A stretch of 64,000 nt of DNA from Polytrichum commune (GCA_950295325.1 OX485807.1:37848440-37912439), one strand, 5' to 3'; positions 1 to 13,577 are shown, counted from the first letter of the stretch. The notes: a model not told the origin generated them from the sequence alone. Numbers and translations: made by a program.

Positions 1-1150
1 ATACACAAAATAGATATGCACTCAAGAACAACATGAATTTCTTTTATTGTGGAATCATTGACCAATGATGTATGATTTTTCATACCATGGTAGTTTAGAA
101 ACAATGCAAACTCAACTTCATGGAATTTGTAACAAACTACATTATTTTGAACTTAAAGTCAGTGACATAGTATTGTGTGGGCCTATTTTGTTTTGAATTT
201 GATTGATGCCATGAATAAAAAAAGACCCTATCTTTGGATGCATGTAGTTTTTAATTTTCAAGGAGTGTCAACCCTGGGGCTCCCTTAACGCAATCGTGAA
301 TGCATAGGTAGGCCCCATACTGTGTGGTGTCATGCCTAGGTAGACGTAGGCATACTAAGTGGTAGCGTTTTTTAAATGGGTAAATATGATGCACACAACT
401 TTTCTGATTGTATTTAAACTTGTCCATGTTAATGTTGCATTGTGGGTTGGCACCACCACTAGTCCCATCTCATTGTAGTTTACTACATAATACTACAGAA
501 ATGAACTACAGTAGTGAATGATGCACCTTTCTAGTGACTTGACCACATGATCCTTGTAGTGATTAAATGCTTGTCCAACAAAATACGGTCAATTAATTTT
601 AATGTGCAATAGTGTTGTGACTCCTGGTACGCTTCCAATAAGTTTGATATACTAAGTTTAATAATTGATTTGATTATCTAAAATCTACCTCGTAGTGGCA
701 AAGAACTTGTGGCAATGACCCCATGATCATTGTAGATAGTGCCAGCATCTGAAAGGCAAGTTTTAAGAGCAACATACATGCTCTTGCAAGATTACTAGAA
801 TGCATCTCACTTTGAAACCTCAAACATTTAGGGTTAGCAAACTATTGAAATTTGAAAAGAGCTAAAACTGAATTCGGGATTTAGCAATGAGAGACATTTA
901 AGAACTTCCAGTGGTGGCTTGTTGAACTACGTACATGTCATTGAAAATACCCGTGAACACCCTTGATCCAAGTTACTTGTTGAAGAAGAAAGTAGTTATT
1001 GAGCAATTAAGTTGTGTCATCAGAAATTTTTCCTGTGTCACTAGAAAATTTGTACACTACCACAACGGTAGACTTGAAGCAGATCTCATTCAGCGATGCA
1101 GGTTGAGTGCCTAGAACTCATATGCTGGTAGTGTCTGTTGAAATCATTAT
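1..1150. other. AT-rich stretch without a gene
   Basis: I see no coding signal here. There is no open frame of useful length, no splice-consistent exon and no recognisable RNA gene. The sequence is AT-rich and mostly unique within the window. Confidence 0.5.
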
Positions 1151-1770
1151 GAAGGCCTGAAGATGCAAGCTAAAATGTGAGGGTGTCATCAATTTTGGCC
1201 AAAACTTTGGGTGAATCACAACACATCAACAGAGTGCAGCAAAAATAGTCACGTCTTTGAGGGTAACGCGAAATTCTCTAGTAACACCTGCACAACCACA
1301 TTTTTCCAGTTCTGAATGTCTTAAATTTCCTCATTCATAATCTAGATCATCGGTTAGGGTTCGGGAACTCCCACCCACACCAGCCATCATTTCGTTTTAG
1401 TAACGAAGGTTTTAATCGTCTCTATAAGAGGCTCGTCGGGAATAACAGATAGTAGCTGCCATGTTCAAATCACCGTGAAGACATGAAGATGCAACTTACT
1501 GTGATGGTGTTATCAATGTTGGCCAATAGCTCTGTTGGATTACTTGACACATTGGTGACATTGATTTGAGAGAGTCTCAAAATCTGAGGTATGTGAAACT
1601 CTCTAGTAACACATGCGCAACCACATTTTTTCCTTGAAATGAATGTCCCGAATCACTCAATCGCGTCCTCGATCATCGATTAAGGCTTGGGAACCCCCAC
1701 TCTGGTTTAAGGGTTTTGCAAAACAATGGTTTGAATTGTCTCTGGAGGCTGGCCGGGACTGACACATGTT
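1150..1770. repeat. two-unit degenerate tandem repeat (~327 bp)
   Basis: A block beginning near 1156 (tgaagatgca) recurs near 1483. The shared landmarks appear in the same order: a gtgttatcaa...ttggcc block, ctctagtaacac, gcacaaccacattttt, gatcatcg, gggaac.cccac and a closing ggctggcc/ggctcgtc GGGA segment. The copies are clearly diverged, so this is an old duplication. No protein family is evident. Confidence 0.6.
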
Positions 1771-2039
1771 AATTCGTTTGGCCTTTGACATATTCAATTA
1801 TCGCTTTGGTACTTGTCCTTGGACCCTATACGCTGGTAGTGACACATAATCAGAGATTGTACCTAATCGTCGAGGAATGGCTGGAAAAAATCACAACCTG
1901 TCGAACAGCACGTTACCACTGACCATTTGGTTCCAACAATCAAGACAAGCCACACTCTAATTGCAAGTACAATGGAGATTTTTGTTGCTAAATTTACATT
2001 TTCATGAGGAGAAACATGCCTAACTTAGTAGACGGTGAC

Positions 2040-2870
2040 GACAGTAAAACCAACCAAAACTTGTGTGTTCAGTCGCTAGAAAGCAAGTATATTCAAACTG
2101 TGGTTCCTGCGTGGACAGCAGTCGGAAGAGAAATGCTCATTGTTTCAACGATGAACACAACGTGCATTCTAATCGAATGAAATTGCAGGGAAGATATCTC
2201 GCAAAATCTCTTATTCGCATGAGGACAAGCATGACTTGTATACGATGACAACAGTATAACCAGAACTCAGGTGCTCCCTTTCCAAGACAGGATATAAACG
2301 CAAACTGTAATTTTCGCCTGGTTGGCAGTCGGAAGAGAATTATTTGAATGACTTAACAATCAACACAACATGCCTTCCAATTGAAATTACAGGGGAAATT
2401 TTCTTGCCAATTCCAAATTTCCATGTGAAGAAACGTGACTAGTAAATAATTGACAACCGTAAAACCAGAAACTGAGGTGTTCCGTTGCCAGAAAGATTAT
2501 AAACTCAAGTTATAATGATCGCCTGGACGCAATCGGAAGGGGAACTCAGCAGGAGAAGATTAGTAGCAACATATGTTGATGTGCACAAAATCCTTCGTGA
2601 TATGACTTGTAGCAAGATTTTCCACTACATCGGCAACCTGTTGAGTGACAGGTCGCATTGACATTCTAAGACAATTTGTTTCAACAGTGAAAACAAGCTA
2701 CACTCTGATTGCAGGTGCAGGGGAGTTTTTCTTGCTAGGAGAAAATCATGACAACGACTGGATAACCTGAACTCGGCTGTTCTGTTGCCAGAAAGGATAT
2801 AAACTCAACTCTAATGTTCACCTGAATCGCAGGAAGGGTAATTCAGCAGGTTACACATGTTGATGCGCAC
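2040..2870. repeat. four-unit degenerate tandem array (~207 bp)
   Basis: A gtaaaaccagaactgaggtg-like start followed by ttgccagaaaggatataaac recurs at about 2045, 2250, 2459 and 2762. Spacings are near 205, 209 and 303 bp. Each unit also carries a cagtcggaagagaa-type segment and a caattgaaattacagggga-type segment. The short open frame at 2063-2248 lies inside one unit and looks fortuitous. Confidence 0.6.
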
Positions 2871-3607
2871 AAATTCCCTTTTGTACTATGTAGTGTAGCA
2901 AGATTTGTTTCCACTACATCGGATATCAGGAAGCTGCAATGGACGTCCTAGACCTAATGGCCTCACATCAGCTGCAAGATTGTGCATCCATGGGATATTT
3001 TAATTACAAAAAAGAAAAGAAAAGAAAAGAAGTCTAAATATCAATGGCAACCCGTGCTTTTGCGCACATGACAGACATGTAGGTAGAAGTACTCATACTG
3101 CGAAGATGTACAAAATTTGTGTTGAGACATTAAAACATCTGCAAAGTCACGGAAGGCCAATGTGATTTTGAACCTCTGTAAGTATTGTCTCCTCTCCAGC
3201 TCCCCGTGCGGTTGAGGTTGGTCCCCTTAAATGCAGAGTTGAAAATTGAGGAACCCTTGCATCCCTTTTGACGATGACGCCCATAATTGAATTGAATCAA
3301 GGATCCTACTGACGAAACCCTACATTCTCCAACCTATCCTAATGAAGAGCACATACTCCTGAGCTTTTTTTCTTCCTTCTTTCTTTCATTTTTTGGCTGT
3401 CTACGTAGATGTATACATTTGTGACTAGACAAAGTGGACTTACTATCTGGAAAAATGGAGCTCTCCGACGTACATTCGGGCACCACATATTCACCGGTTG
3501 CAAGGCTGGTCGAAGGGGGCAAGATCTGATGAGAGCATACACCGGGAAAAGTTTCACCAAGACACATTTCAGGGCTACTTTCATTGGCGCAAGCGGAAGC
3601 AAGGTAG

Positions 3608-4486
3608 TCAGCGGAAGATGATAACTTGAAAGGACCATGGCTTCTGTTTTGCAAGCACAAATTCCTTCATGCGATGCTTTGCTTTGTGTTGCTGGTTGAA
3701 CCGACCGGCCAAGGTGGAACCCCTACGGTGGTAGAAATCGTGACAGCCTTCGCAAAGATCGTAGCCACAGGTCTCCGGACAGTCGAGGCATTGGTATCTC
3801 TTCCCAAGGATGGGCATCATCCCGCACCCGTCGCAGCCAACGCCCTGGTGGATAGGGCCCGTGAGGATGTTGGAATTCTCGCTGGGGTTATACGCTTTCC
3901 ACGTTGCAATTGTTCGGTTCTTCACCTCCTCGGACCTGGTCTTGTACTCCTTCGGAAACTCCCTCTCGATGTACTGGTCGAGCTCAAGATGCACCTGCGG
4001 GGCAGTTCCAGGGTGTAAGGTATGACATATCCTGCAATTCTTGGACCCCGCAATTACGCACGTCTGGCACATGAGGTGGCCGCAATTCATCGCCACCGGC
4101 TTGTGCAATAATTTCTTGCAAACCTTGCAGTCCAGCACAGACTTCACACTCGGCTTTTTTCCTACCGAGGCAGGGCCGTCTGGAATGTGCGGAGAGAAGT
4201 TGTTCTGTTCACGCTCTTCGGCGAGAACCTCTTTAGCTCGATTCTTGTACTCCGCAGGTGCCACGACTTGCTGGAGGTGGTGGAGCTGCTCGCAAATGCG
4301 GGGGAGATGTACGTAGGATTTTGTGCATACAGGGCAGTGGGAGACTGTGTTCATATTCATCGACCGGTTGACGCACCAGAAACAGAACATGTGTCCGCAT
4401 CCTTGCACTACTGGCTTGTAACAAAGCTCCAAGCACACCGGGCAGTTGAATTGCTTGCTTGAGTTCGACATCCTGGCGACTACCAC
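3608..4486 (-). CDS. PRT1: PRT1-like N-degron E3 ubiquitin ligase (two RINGs plus ZZ finger)
   Basis: This predicts a 292-residue single-exon protein. RING 1 has C15, C18, C30, H32, C35, C38, C51 and C54. RING 2 has C120, C123, C135, H137, C140, C143, C151 and C154. A ZZ zinc finger follows, with pairs C218/C221, C233/C236 and C245/C248 and histidines around 267-271. The order RING-RING-ZZ, and the GRFNQQH stretch after the ZZ finger, match plant PRT1. That family recognises bulky aromatic N-termini in the plant N-degron pathway and ubiquitinates the substrate. Arabidopsis PRT1 is about 410 residues. This protein is shorter, mainly between RING 1 and RING 2 and at the C-terminus, where a basic KQKPWSFQ tail replaces the acidic tail. 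Met6 is an alternative start. A downstream exon reached from the SFQ codons cannot be excluded, because a GT follows directly. No partner gene is adjacent. Confidence 0.88.
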   Translation of the reverse strand: MVVARMSNSSKQFNCPVCLELCYKPVVQGCGHMFCFWCVNRSMNMNTVSHCPVCTKSYVHLPRICEQLHHLQQVVAPAEYKNRAKEVLAEEREQNNFSPHIPDGPASVGKKPSVKSVLDCKVCKKLLHKPVAMNCGHLMCQTCVIAGSKNCRICHTLHPGTAPQVHLELDQYIEREFPKEYKTRSEEVKNRTIATWKAYNPSENSNILTGPIHQGVGCDGCGMMPILGKRYQCLDCPETCGYDLCEGCHDFYHRRGSTLAGRFNQQHKAKHRMKEFVLAKQKPWSFQVIIFR

Positions 4487-4926
4487 GGTTCACAGATAAA
4501 ATGACTGAGAAGAGCCTCTGAGCAATTACGGGAGCAATTACAGAGTCCTCAAATTGTGAGAAACTGTTTCTACCAAGATAGCGATTGCGCGACGGTCTGC
4601 AAGGCTCAGTAACCTCTTCACATTAGCGCTGCCATGTCGCACAATTGGTTCGATGATCCCTTGCACGACACACGAACCTTTTGGGATAACTGTGCTCTCG
4701 GATAGGCTTTGGCACTACATTTCGGTTATGCCACCACAAGTAGAGCTTCCAGAGTACCGGCAGCCTCTTCAATTGCCCTTCACCTGCCACCTGATTCGAA
4801 TTCCTTCTTCAAAAATATACGTGCAACACCGGGCCTGCAATTCCGTCAACACAGCAACAACCGCAAACGTAAGAGCCAAAATAATCACACAAACTCCACA
4901 CTCTCATGATGGCAGAAGATAGAGCC

Positions 4927-5340
4927 TCGGCACAATCGAACCTCCTGTGACACATCTTCGAAACTCCAATTGGCCGAAAAGCGAAATTGACATCAAGCAA
5001 ATTCAACATCAGAGCAGCTCAAAACTCCACAAAATTTCACAAACTCCACACACTCCAAGCAGAAGGATAGAACTTTCGGTACATCAACTCCGAAGATTTC
5101 ACAGGAGGTCCAATTGGCAAGGAAAAAAAGAAGAAAAAAGTAACATCAATCAACCTTTAGCATCAGAGCAGCTTAAAACAAAACAAATCAAGTCTACAAA
5201 AACCTTCGAGAACAAGAAATTCGGCACAATCAAACCTCCTGTGACATCTTTAATGCTCCAATTAACAGGAAAAGAAGAAGAAGAAGAAGTGACATCAATC
5301 GAATTCAACTTAACAATTGAGGAGCTCCAAATAACAATTA
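4927..5340. repeat. three-unit tandem repeat upstream of PRT1-like gene (~147 bp)
   Basis: Units start at about 4927, 5079 and 5221. Units 1 and 3 open with tcggcacaatc.aacctcct and lie 294 bp apart; unit 2 is more diverged. Each unit holds a ctccaattggc-like segment, an A/G-rich kink and a gacatcaa...aattcaac-like or tcaatcaacc segment. The array sits about 440-850 bp upstream of the PRT1-like start codon. The 190-codon open frame at 4947-5519 is a by-product of this low-complexity array. Confidence 0.6.
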
Positions 5341-5516
5341 GAACATTAAAGAATCTGGTGCATCATCTGGTCCTGCACTATACCATTCTCGACCACTACC
5401 ATTGCCTGCACCGTATGAGTCACGTTCAGCATTTGGGCTCCCTAAACAACCAATCTGTTACGCAAAGATGTGAAGAAATTCCAACACAATATACACACCA
5501 AAATGCTTCCGGCTGC

Positions 5517-5670
5517 TGAATCTTCTTCTTCTTCTCCTTCTTCTTCTCCTCCTCGGCGGAGACCTGGGCTTCAGTTAGTACCGATGAATTTGACCCCACA
5601 GTCCCTGCTTGGACTTGGCGTTGCCAAGTCTGCGTCGTAAGCTAAGCTCCGGGACGGAGCTCTCTAGTTG
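5517..5670. repeat. TTC/TCC microsatellite followed by two short hairpins
   Basis: A (TTC)n/(TCC)n tract runs to about 5556. Two compact stem-loops follow: gacttggc-gtt-gccaagtc near 5612-5631, and agctccg-gga-cggagct near 5646-5662. The segment is more GC-rich than its surroundings. I cannot assign a function. Confidence 0.45.
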
Positions 5671-5913
5671 TAACTTGGAAGGGCATCGAATGATGAACTT
5701 TCTAGAAAAGCCTTGCCATGCCATGTGCCATATGCTTGTTGCCATTTACTTATACAGTTGCCTACCTTAAGATAGGAGCTACTTCCACCGCAATTTGGTG
5801 ATATGGAAGTCGACGTCATGGAAAACGAAAGGTAACCGAATTGCCCACCCGGCTCCTATTCCCTAATCCAATGGCACATAAGTTGTTGGGATTCGATCAT
5901 GACATCTGTCATG

Positions 5914-7330
5914 TTAAGGGGTTTGGTAAAAACATGTTGCTTGTTGGGTTTATGGCTCATCCATCCCAACTTGATCACACTAGACTGATTTTGGGTCTAT
6001 GATGTTGATATTGGGGTCAAATAAACTAGTAAGAAAAGGGGTGGGGGGATTCAGTTGTGAGGGGTATTAGGTAGGACAATTGTAAGAATTATAGTGATGA
6101 CAAATTCAAAATGATAGTGAAATGTCATCGGGTACTTTTTCCAATGGCGTGGAAGGCAAGTTGGGTTTGTGGGTAGCCATCTTAAGGGGTTTGATGAAAA
6201 CGTGTCGTTTGTTGGGTTTGCGGTTGATTCATCCCAACTTATCGCACTAGACTGATTTCGAGTCTATGATGTTGATATTGGGGTCAAAAAAGGGGGATAT
6301 TCGGTTGTGAGGGGTAACATGTAGGACATTTGTAAGAACTGTAGTGATGACAACTTCAAGATGATAGTGAAATGTCATCAGGTACTTTTTCCAATGGTGT
6401 GGAAGGCAAGTTGGGTTTGTGGGCGGCCATCTTAAGGGGTTTGGTGAAAACCTAGCGGTTGTGGATTTGTAGATGATCCATCCCAACTTGATCTTGGTAG
6501 ATTGATTTTGGGGTCAAATGAACTAGTTGAAAGGGAGAAACTAAGTTGTGATATCAGGTAGGAGATTCGTAAGAATTGTAATGATGACGATGGAAGATAG
6601 CGAAGTGTCGTTGGGTACTTATTCCACTGGCATAGAAGGCAAGTTGGGATATGCCGCAACTGTGTTAATTATGGGGTATGGAAGCAACTTGCCACTTGTT
6701 GGTTGTGGTTGATTCATCTCAACTTGACCTTGTTAGACTAATTTTAGGTCTATGATGATGATTTCGGGGTCAAATTGACTATTAAAAAGAGGAAAGTAAG
6801 TTGTGAGGGGAATTAGGTTATAGATAGGAGATTCTTATGAATTGTAAAGATGACAAATGGGAGATAATGAGATGCCACCAAGTATGTTTCCCGATGACAT
6901 GGAAAGCAAGTTGGGATTTGTGGCGGCCATGTTAAGAGGTCTAGTAAAAACTTGCCGCTTGTGGGGTTGCAGTTGATTCATCCCAACTTCATCTCACTAG
7001 ACAAATTTTAGGTGTACGATGTTGATTTCTTGGGGTCAAATCAACTTAGAACAAGAAGAATTTCAAGTTGTAAAGGGTTCCCAACATTTTCACCTTACAC
7101 TTTGACAAGGACGGTCTCCCTCCTTCATATGTACCATGTACGATTCTTGCATGAAAGATAAGTTATGATGAAGATAAGATTGCAAAATGCCATACATTCC
7201 CGACATGAAGGGTTTGGGATTCGTGGGGGGTATGGTAGAGAGTCCCAATAAAAGCATGTCCCCTTTAGGTGTGTGGTTGATTCATCCCACATTATCAAAT
7301 TAGGCTAATTTAAGGTTTGTGATGTTGCTT
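5914..7330. repeat. tandem array with GTTGATTCATCCCAA core, six units of about 230-300 bp
   Basis: A ttaaggggtttggt.aaaac opening recurs near 5914, 6182, 6431, 6664, 6932 and 7230. In most units it is followed by (g)ttgattcatcccaac, a ttagactaattt...ggtctatgatgttgat segment and ggggtcaaat. Several units carry a gatagtgaaatgtcatc...ttccaatgg segment near their end. The core recurs elsewhere in the window (24.5-25.2 kb and 33.1-34.8 kb). Open frames inside are short, inconsistent between units and not conserved, so the array is probably non-coding. Confidence 0.7.
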
Positions 7331-9042
7331 ATGGGGTTATGTTTATTTGATAGGTTTACAACCATGTTGGGAATGCAAAGGCTGCACCCAACCAAGCCTT
7401 CTCAAATGCCATTGACTGCACACTACGTCATGGGCTATATGTTTTCTTTGGATATTTTCATACAAATCAAACACAATAATTTGTTTTGTCCAAACTCCTG
7501 AGAAGCTACACTAGAAGAGAATGTTCATTATAAAATTCTGTTGCGACTTGGGCATTGCGACTCATGGATCTGACCTATTTACATATTTATGGACTTTCAG
7601 TTAATCTAAAATTATGCACAAATGTGTGATAATAAACAAAAACATAATACAAACACACAACTATATGGCCATAAATGCATGATAAAAACCGATAGAAGCC
7701 ATATATGAATCACAACAACAAAGTTGTGAGAAGAAGTCACAATATTGAGGGGATTCATGGGATTATATCTACCACTGGTGTTGTGCAAAATTGGCCAAAA
7801 TGTATGGGATTACCTAAATACTAGTTATGATGGAATAATGCATAAGCAAATCATTATGGTTGTCAACCAAAGGGTTTCGGTTGCTTGTTGTTCAAAAATT
7901 GCAACCAAAAACCCTCGGTTCACAACCGGAATGAAATATTTAAGCATTTTTTTCTCCATGAGTTGCAATGTTTAGTTGTAATGGACAAGTTTTCTTCTAG
8001 TGAAAAGAGAGTAGATGGTGCACAAAATTATCTTCCCCACCCGATGATTGCCGTAACAAACTTGTGTTGGGTTGGCATTTTCAACAAACTCATTTCACAC
8101 TGAGCTTCACCATTGCATAGCAATGTGAATCATGGACATTTTAATTACAACACTTGTGGCTCTACTTGATTATCATAGGAAAATGGATTCAACTGTGCTA
8201 TTAGCTAGTGGGTGATGAGAAGGAGGCATAACACCCTATGTCGCATCATGGTTAACCGTGATCAACATACGGCTAACAAGCTCACATTCATGCTGGTACC
8301 TGGGTACATGCATTACTCTTTATTTTTATTTTATTGGGTGATGAGAGCCATGCATTGAAATAAAACAATGAAAGGACTGAAGGTAAGATTTGGTTATCGA
8401 TAATATACGAGGTAACATTTATGAACATTATGTTGATGCTAAGAGAGTCAAGTTCCCACGAGAAGTTACCCTTGCATTTGATTGGGTGAGCCCAAAGGTC
8501 TAATCCTTTATGCAACTAAATCACGTACAATGAACTCTTCTCATATAATGAACTCCTCTCATATAATATATGGTTTTTGTTGGATTGACATACTAGGTGA
8601 TCCCTTAAAAAATGGACATCAACTTGGTCATTCGTGTGGACTTATCAACCAAAGAATGGCAGTACAGAAGTTAAAAGAGAACTAAGGCAGGCAAAGTGTG
8701 ACACCTTCAACTTTGTCAAAGCCAACATTATTATATCTTATGTTATGTAATATTAATTGTATGTTATGAAATTGGAATGATATGCATCATGTTATCACAC
8801 TTGTTCTTCTGTGATGTAGTTAACAATACACATATGTTGCACAAGTTGAGATTTGTTTTGATAAGCACAAGTCTTTCACCTATATGATAAGTTTCTGCAC
8901 TTATTTTTTGCAAGGATATGTAAGATTTATGCCTTTTGTTGCCATGCTTTTCCCCATCACTTTGGCATTGCATAGACTTTTTAATAAATATTATTTTTAA
9001 TTAAAAGGAATATTTACAACGACATGGGCATATAAGTAATGA
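7331..9042. other. gene-less AT-rich interval
   Basis: Only open frames of 60-76 codons occur, with no recognisable domain or splice partner. I see no RNA gene and no well-bounded transposon here. Confidence 0.45.
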
Positions 9043-9184
9043 TCGGGTGCAGAAAAAAGCCATTTTAGAGAATTAAGTATTTGTATGGAGCTTTTAATTC
9101 GTGCCTTGGAGGTAAATAGCCCTTAAACAAATACCCCTCTGCCGCACGTGGTGCACAAAAATCTTATAGAGTGACCTACCCGAG
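9043..9184. mobile_element. truncated copy of the CGGGTAG-type hAT-like MITE
   Basis: The right side carries gccgcacgtggtgcacaaaa...gagtgacctacccgag. This is the terminal pattern of the elements at 13,578-14,128 and 19,751-20,034, including the ggtaaatagccc segment. The left end is unclear (a weak tcgggtgcag near 9043), and I found no target-site duplication, so the copy is probably truncated. Confidence 0.35.
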
Positions 9185-9189
9185 CATGA

Positions 9190-10880
9190 CATGACCCAGT
9201 GAACACTTAAATGGATCGACTATAGATGCCTTGACCTTAGATGCCTCATCTTTTCATAAAGCAATAGTAACAGTATGACGACTTCCATAGGAAGCAAAGC
9301 ACAGATGAGGAGACTCTATTTTGGCTTCAATTGGTATACATTATATGATGTATATAAGTAGAGTATATGTGCAATTATGATGAGGGTCCGTTGGAAGGAT
9401 GAGAAGTAGTGTTTCTATCCATTCTAGAGAGAAGAGAAATCGTGAGAGCATTAAGTTAACATTTGAGTAAGGGCTCTATTTTATTTTCCTCATAAATTTC
9501 TCATGGATAATAATTGAACACCTTACGCAAACGAATAGACTAGGACACATGCTCCAATTATTGAATCAATCGCATCCCCTTTAATTACTACATGTGTTAG
9601 ACATCGATTGTTGATGCATCTACGGCGTAGGCAAGTCATGATTTAAGAGCAACTTGAATTCGCTTTGGATTTCTCTTGTGGTGTGTTGAAAGTGTAATTG
9701 ATAGAGTAATTTCTTAAAAGTGATTCAATGTCCTTCTAAGGACAACAACTCGGATTTTCAAAATTGTGCGTGAACTAACTCGTGGGTGTTTGTTTGTCGG
9801 ATAGCAATTTTAACCAAGTGTTGACTAATTGTAATTGATTGTCGTGTAAGTAACACCATGAACGAATTCTTCACAACCAAATAACAAATGTTCTTTCATC
9901 GTTAAAGGAATTTTGATACTAATCCATCGCAAAGGAATGATTATAAGATTACTGCCCTCCAAAATTTTTAACCCTAAACTCCTCAATTTCCTATACAAAT
10001 TTTTTAAGCCAGTGAATAAGAGCATCGATTGTTTCATCTGGTTAGCAAGTGCAAGTGCAAATGACAAAGATTGTTATTCAAAGTTTAGAATCAAAGTTGA
10101 GATGCAAAAGCTAAAAGAGGTCAAAGTGAAGATTCTTACTTCTCTATTGCACTCACATTCGCCTCCCCACTATGTCAAATTTCAAACTTAGGATTATAAA
10201 CATAACATTTTATGAGCACATAAAACTCCGATCTCATCATAACTAATGTTTTTTTTGGTGTTCAGTTGTAAGTACACGCCTTGCACCACTCAAATATAGG
10301 TGTCCAATTAGGAAGAGTGACCATGTAAGGCCCACATATCTTGCAATGTAAGGCCCACATACCTTATATGAGGTATGCATGCTTCAATCAAACACTACTT
10401 GTATGTAGACTAGTAGAGTGGTACCATAGGCTGATAGCAGGTAGGACGGTATTTTATTTTATTTTAAATGATGGCTATTTTTTGGAGAAATTATTGGGTT
10501 AGATGGCCTAAATTAGAAGAAAACAAATCATCAAAATTTCTAAATATTATGAAATTTGCTATGCTAGAACAACCCAATCCAAAGTAAACAACTCAAATAC
10601 ACTAACAACATAGTTTTCATGCTCATTCACCGTGGCATTCACATGGAGTCAAACCTCATATTCACCTAGTAATGAACCTCAAAGTCAAATTTAAGAATGC
10701 AAAAAGCTTGAGAGCATGAGGAGTCACAGTGTTCACAACCCTACTTAGCACACTAAGATGGCTTAACCTAAACCATAAAAGATTAACATTGTGTACTTAG
10801 CTGCCATGAATGAATGAACGAAAATTAAGTTCTAGTACTTGGATTTGTATGTAGGATATCCTAGGTGCCTATATATAGCA
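9190..10880. other. gene-less AT-rich interval
   Basis: No convincing coding region. Overlapping 80-92 codon frames near 9.8-10.2 kb on both strands show no family resemblance. A catgtaaggcccacatatctt segment near 10,323 is repeated locally (near 10,348) and again near 28,912, so part of this is dispersed repeat. Confidence 0.4.
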
Positions 10881-10884
10881 AATA

Positions 10885-10886
<2 letters not shown>

Positions 10887-10919
<33 letters not shown>
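10887..10919. repeat. (AC)16 microsatellite
   Basis: Uninterrupted AC dinucleotides directly after a short atatata run. Confidence 0.95.
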
Positions 10920-10920
<1 letters not shown>

Positions 10921-12956
10921 TTGCCTACTTTCTCATAGATGTTTTTACAGATCACCTAAGCCCTATCTTCAGAATCAATTGATTATTGGGCATTTGGTGC
11001 AACTTGCTATCAACCTACAGTATATGACAATGCTTGTAGTTATGAACTGACATTAAAAGTTAAACACACACATGTTACGGTGAGATTGGACCATGTGTTC
11101 AAAGTATACACACTTGCCATTCTAATCATAGAAATTAACCCAACTTGAATGAGTCTATGTGATCGAAAAAAGAACCTTCATTTCGACCTCTTGTAACTTT
11201 TGAAATTGGAACCAACAGTCTTCACAATTCACAATTGCTAATTCGGTGAGACAATTTATGGTCCCATACAATGGCCACGAGTGTATGTGGAGTTTGAAGC
11301 GTCCGTTGTAGGCCCACATACCTTAACCCGAGGGGAGGCCGATCCTAAGAACAAAAGAAAGAGAATTACACAAATGGAGCAATCAAAGATGCCATTGATT
11401 GCAGAGTGAGACGTCCTAAGATATAAGGGTGTGTGTTATATGTTATTACTCCCTTTTTAACTTCGGCCATGTGAGCAAGGGGCGGGCATCTTCTTAAAGT
11501 GGTCGCCTCATTGTCATTGGGAGAGAGTTATCACTTTAAGCCTTTCAACATAACATCATATGTACATTTCTATGAAACGTAACATTTTTTTCATTAAAAA
11601 ATTATTATGAAAGTCCCATTAGACACCCCGGCATGTGTTAGGTTTTTTGGGCACCGTTTCATTCCACCAAACATAACTAGGAAGAAGACAATATATAGAG
11701 GTAGACATCCTTGGTGAAGACTTTTCCTCAACTCTTTATTGCCCGGTTTGTATTCTTATGAATTCGGATGTTTCGTACCACCTTTGATGTCGAGGGCATT
11801 TGAGTCCATTATTGTCAACATTTGTTTTTTTATCAACCACTTGCATTTTGAAGCCGACTTCATAATGAAGGTGTGGGAACAAAAATATCATCATTTCAAC
11901 AAATTTGAGAAGATCCAACGGTCGCAAAGTTGAATCTATTAAGTTGGGGGAGTCGATGAAAACCTTTTTTCTAAATTTAGGATGGATGTGGCCCTTGGAC
12001 TGAAACACATGCACGTATACAAAATTGGAAAACATACATGTGAGAACTTGAATGTTTAAGCTTGGAGTTCATATGTCTCATCTAGAGGTGGTCAAAGTTC
12101 GTTGACCGGATGATGGGTGTCTCGCATATTGAACTCGAACGCCATCTTTGGAGCTTGTTTGCTCTGGGGTGTTGCCCGAATTGCTAAAGATAGCTTAATC
12201 TTGCAATGGGCAACACTCATGGGCAAGAAAACTTGGCTCCTTGCGCAAGTCTTAGTGACATTCTTTGAGGCTCAAATTCACATCGAAGCATCTTTCCCCT
12301 TCATCTCAGATCGAAATCTAATGGGACTCGATGTGCCTCAATCATTTTTTGAAGTATATAAGAATCATCATGCCAAGCAAGAAGTCGGATGATGGTGTGA
12401 GGTGGCAGTCTAGAACACTTTCCCGGCAAGAGATGACCCCTTGGGTCACCGGGGGCAATAACGGGTATATACTCACCTTGTCCCCTATGAACAAAAGAGC
12501 TTTGGACTACATTGTGGGCATTTTTTGTCTCGCCTTGACTACTTTTCTTGATAGAGGTCGGCCCTAGCTATCATACATGGTTCTTTGAAGTCTATGGATT
12601 GAAGCATTATAAATTTTCATCTAAAGAGAAGACTCGGAACCATTCCGAATAAAGAATATATTTTTTCATATTCATTATATATTACGAAGTGAATTATTGT
12701 TGTTCATTCATTAGATAGCATAGCTAATAAGTACCATTGCCTCCTATGGAGAGGTGTATATCATCACGTTTTGACACATGCTATCCAATCTTCCCTCAAA
12801 GGCAAGCTTCTAAGTCCCACATGGTTAATGAGATGTTTAGTTTGTTTAGAAAACCCCATTGCAGTTGGGTCCATTATAGTTGGTAATGATACTAGCATGA
12901 TTGGAGGGACCCAACTTGGACCACTTTGGCCTCAAATACCAATCCCTTAAACCACT

Positions 12957-12991
<35 letters not shown>

Positions 12992-13577
12992 TTGAGAGCA
13001 TGTCCAACAATCACAATATAAAAATCTCTTAACAATCATCTTTGGTCATCCAATTTTTGAGGTTGGGAAGAGCTTTAGGAAAAAGCCTCTCTCTTAGTGG
13101 TCGGTGGCAAACAAGGATTTGGATAGCATTCGAGCTTCGTGTGTGGGATGAATATCATGCACTTACATGGTTCTAATGCATTATAATGAAAGTTGTTATT
13201 ATGATGTGGGTTAAAGTAAACGATGACTTGACGTGACTTGGAGATGAACAACTCCACAAATTATCATATCTTTTGGTTAAAGGTCCAAGAGATTCTAGAT
13301 CCACTAACAATTGTGGATAGATAGAGGATAAAAATAAGAAGCAATTTAAGGCTCATCAAGTGACTAGAAATGGATCTTGCACTAGAAAATGGCTACTTTT
13401 GAAAGATAAGCATGGGCTCCCATGTATGTTGCTCGCCAACTAGATTTTGGTTGAAACATGATGAGGTAGGGTTCGTACGAGCTAACCAACCACTGTTATC
13501 TTTGGTGTTTAGTGGGCGCATGGAAGTCTGGTGGCCCATGGTCACGGTCCTCCACATTGTAGTAGGCAACCTGAATG
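10920..13577. other. gene-less interval with short unrecognised frames and a TA microsatellite
   Basis: Frames at 11,736-12,035 (minus, 99 codons), 12,117-12,392 (plus, 91 codons) and 12,331-12,567 (plus, 78 codons) have no recognisable domain. They could be eroded transposon coding sequence, but nothing identifies a family. A (TA)n run lies at about 12,961-12,989. Confidence 0.4.

Noticed and set aside
4947-5519. 190-codon plus-strand open frame
   Set aside because: It overlaps a three-unit tandem repeat and A/G-rich low-complexity DNA, has no domain, and its units do not give similar peptides in register.
11736-12567. three frames of 78-99 codons as a small gene
   Set aside because: The frames lie on different strands and phases, lack domains, and cannot be joined by convincing splice sites.
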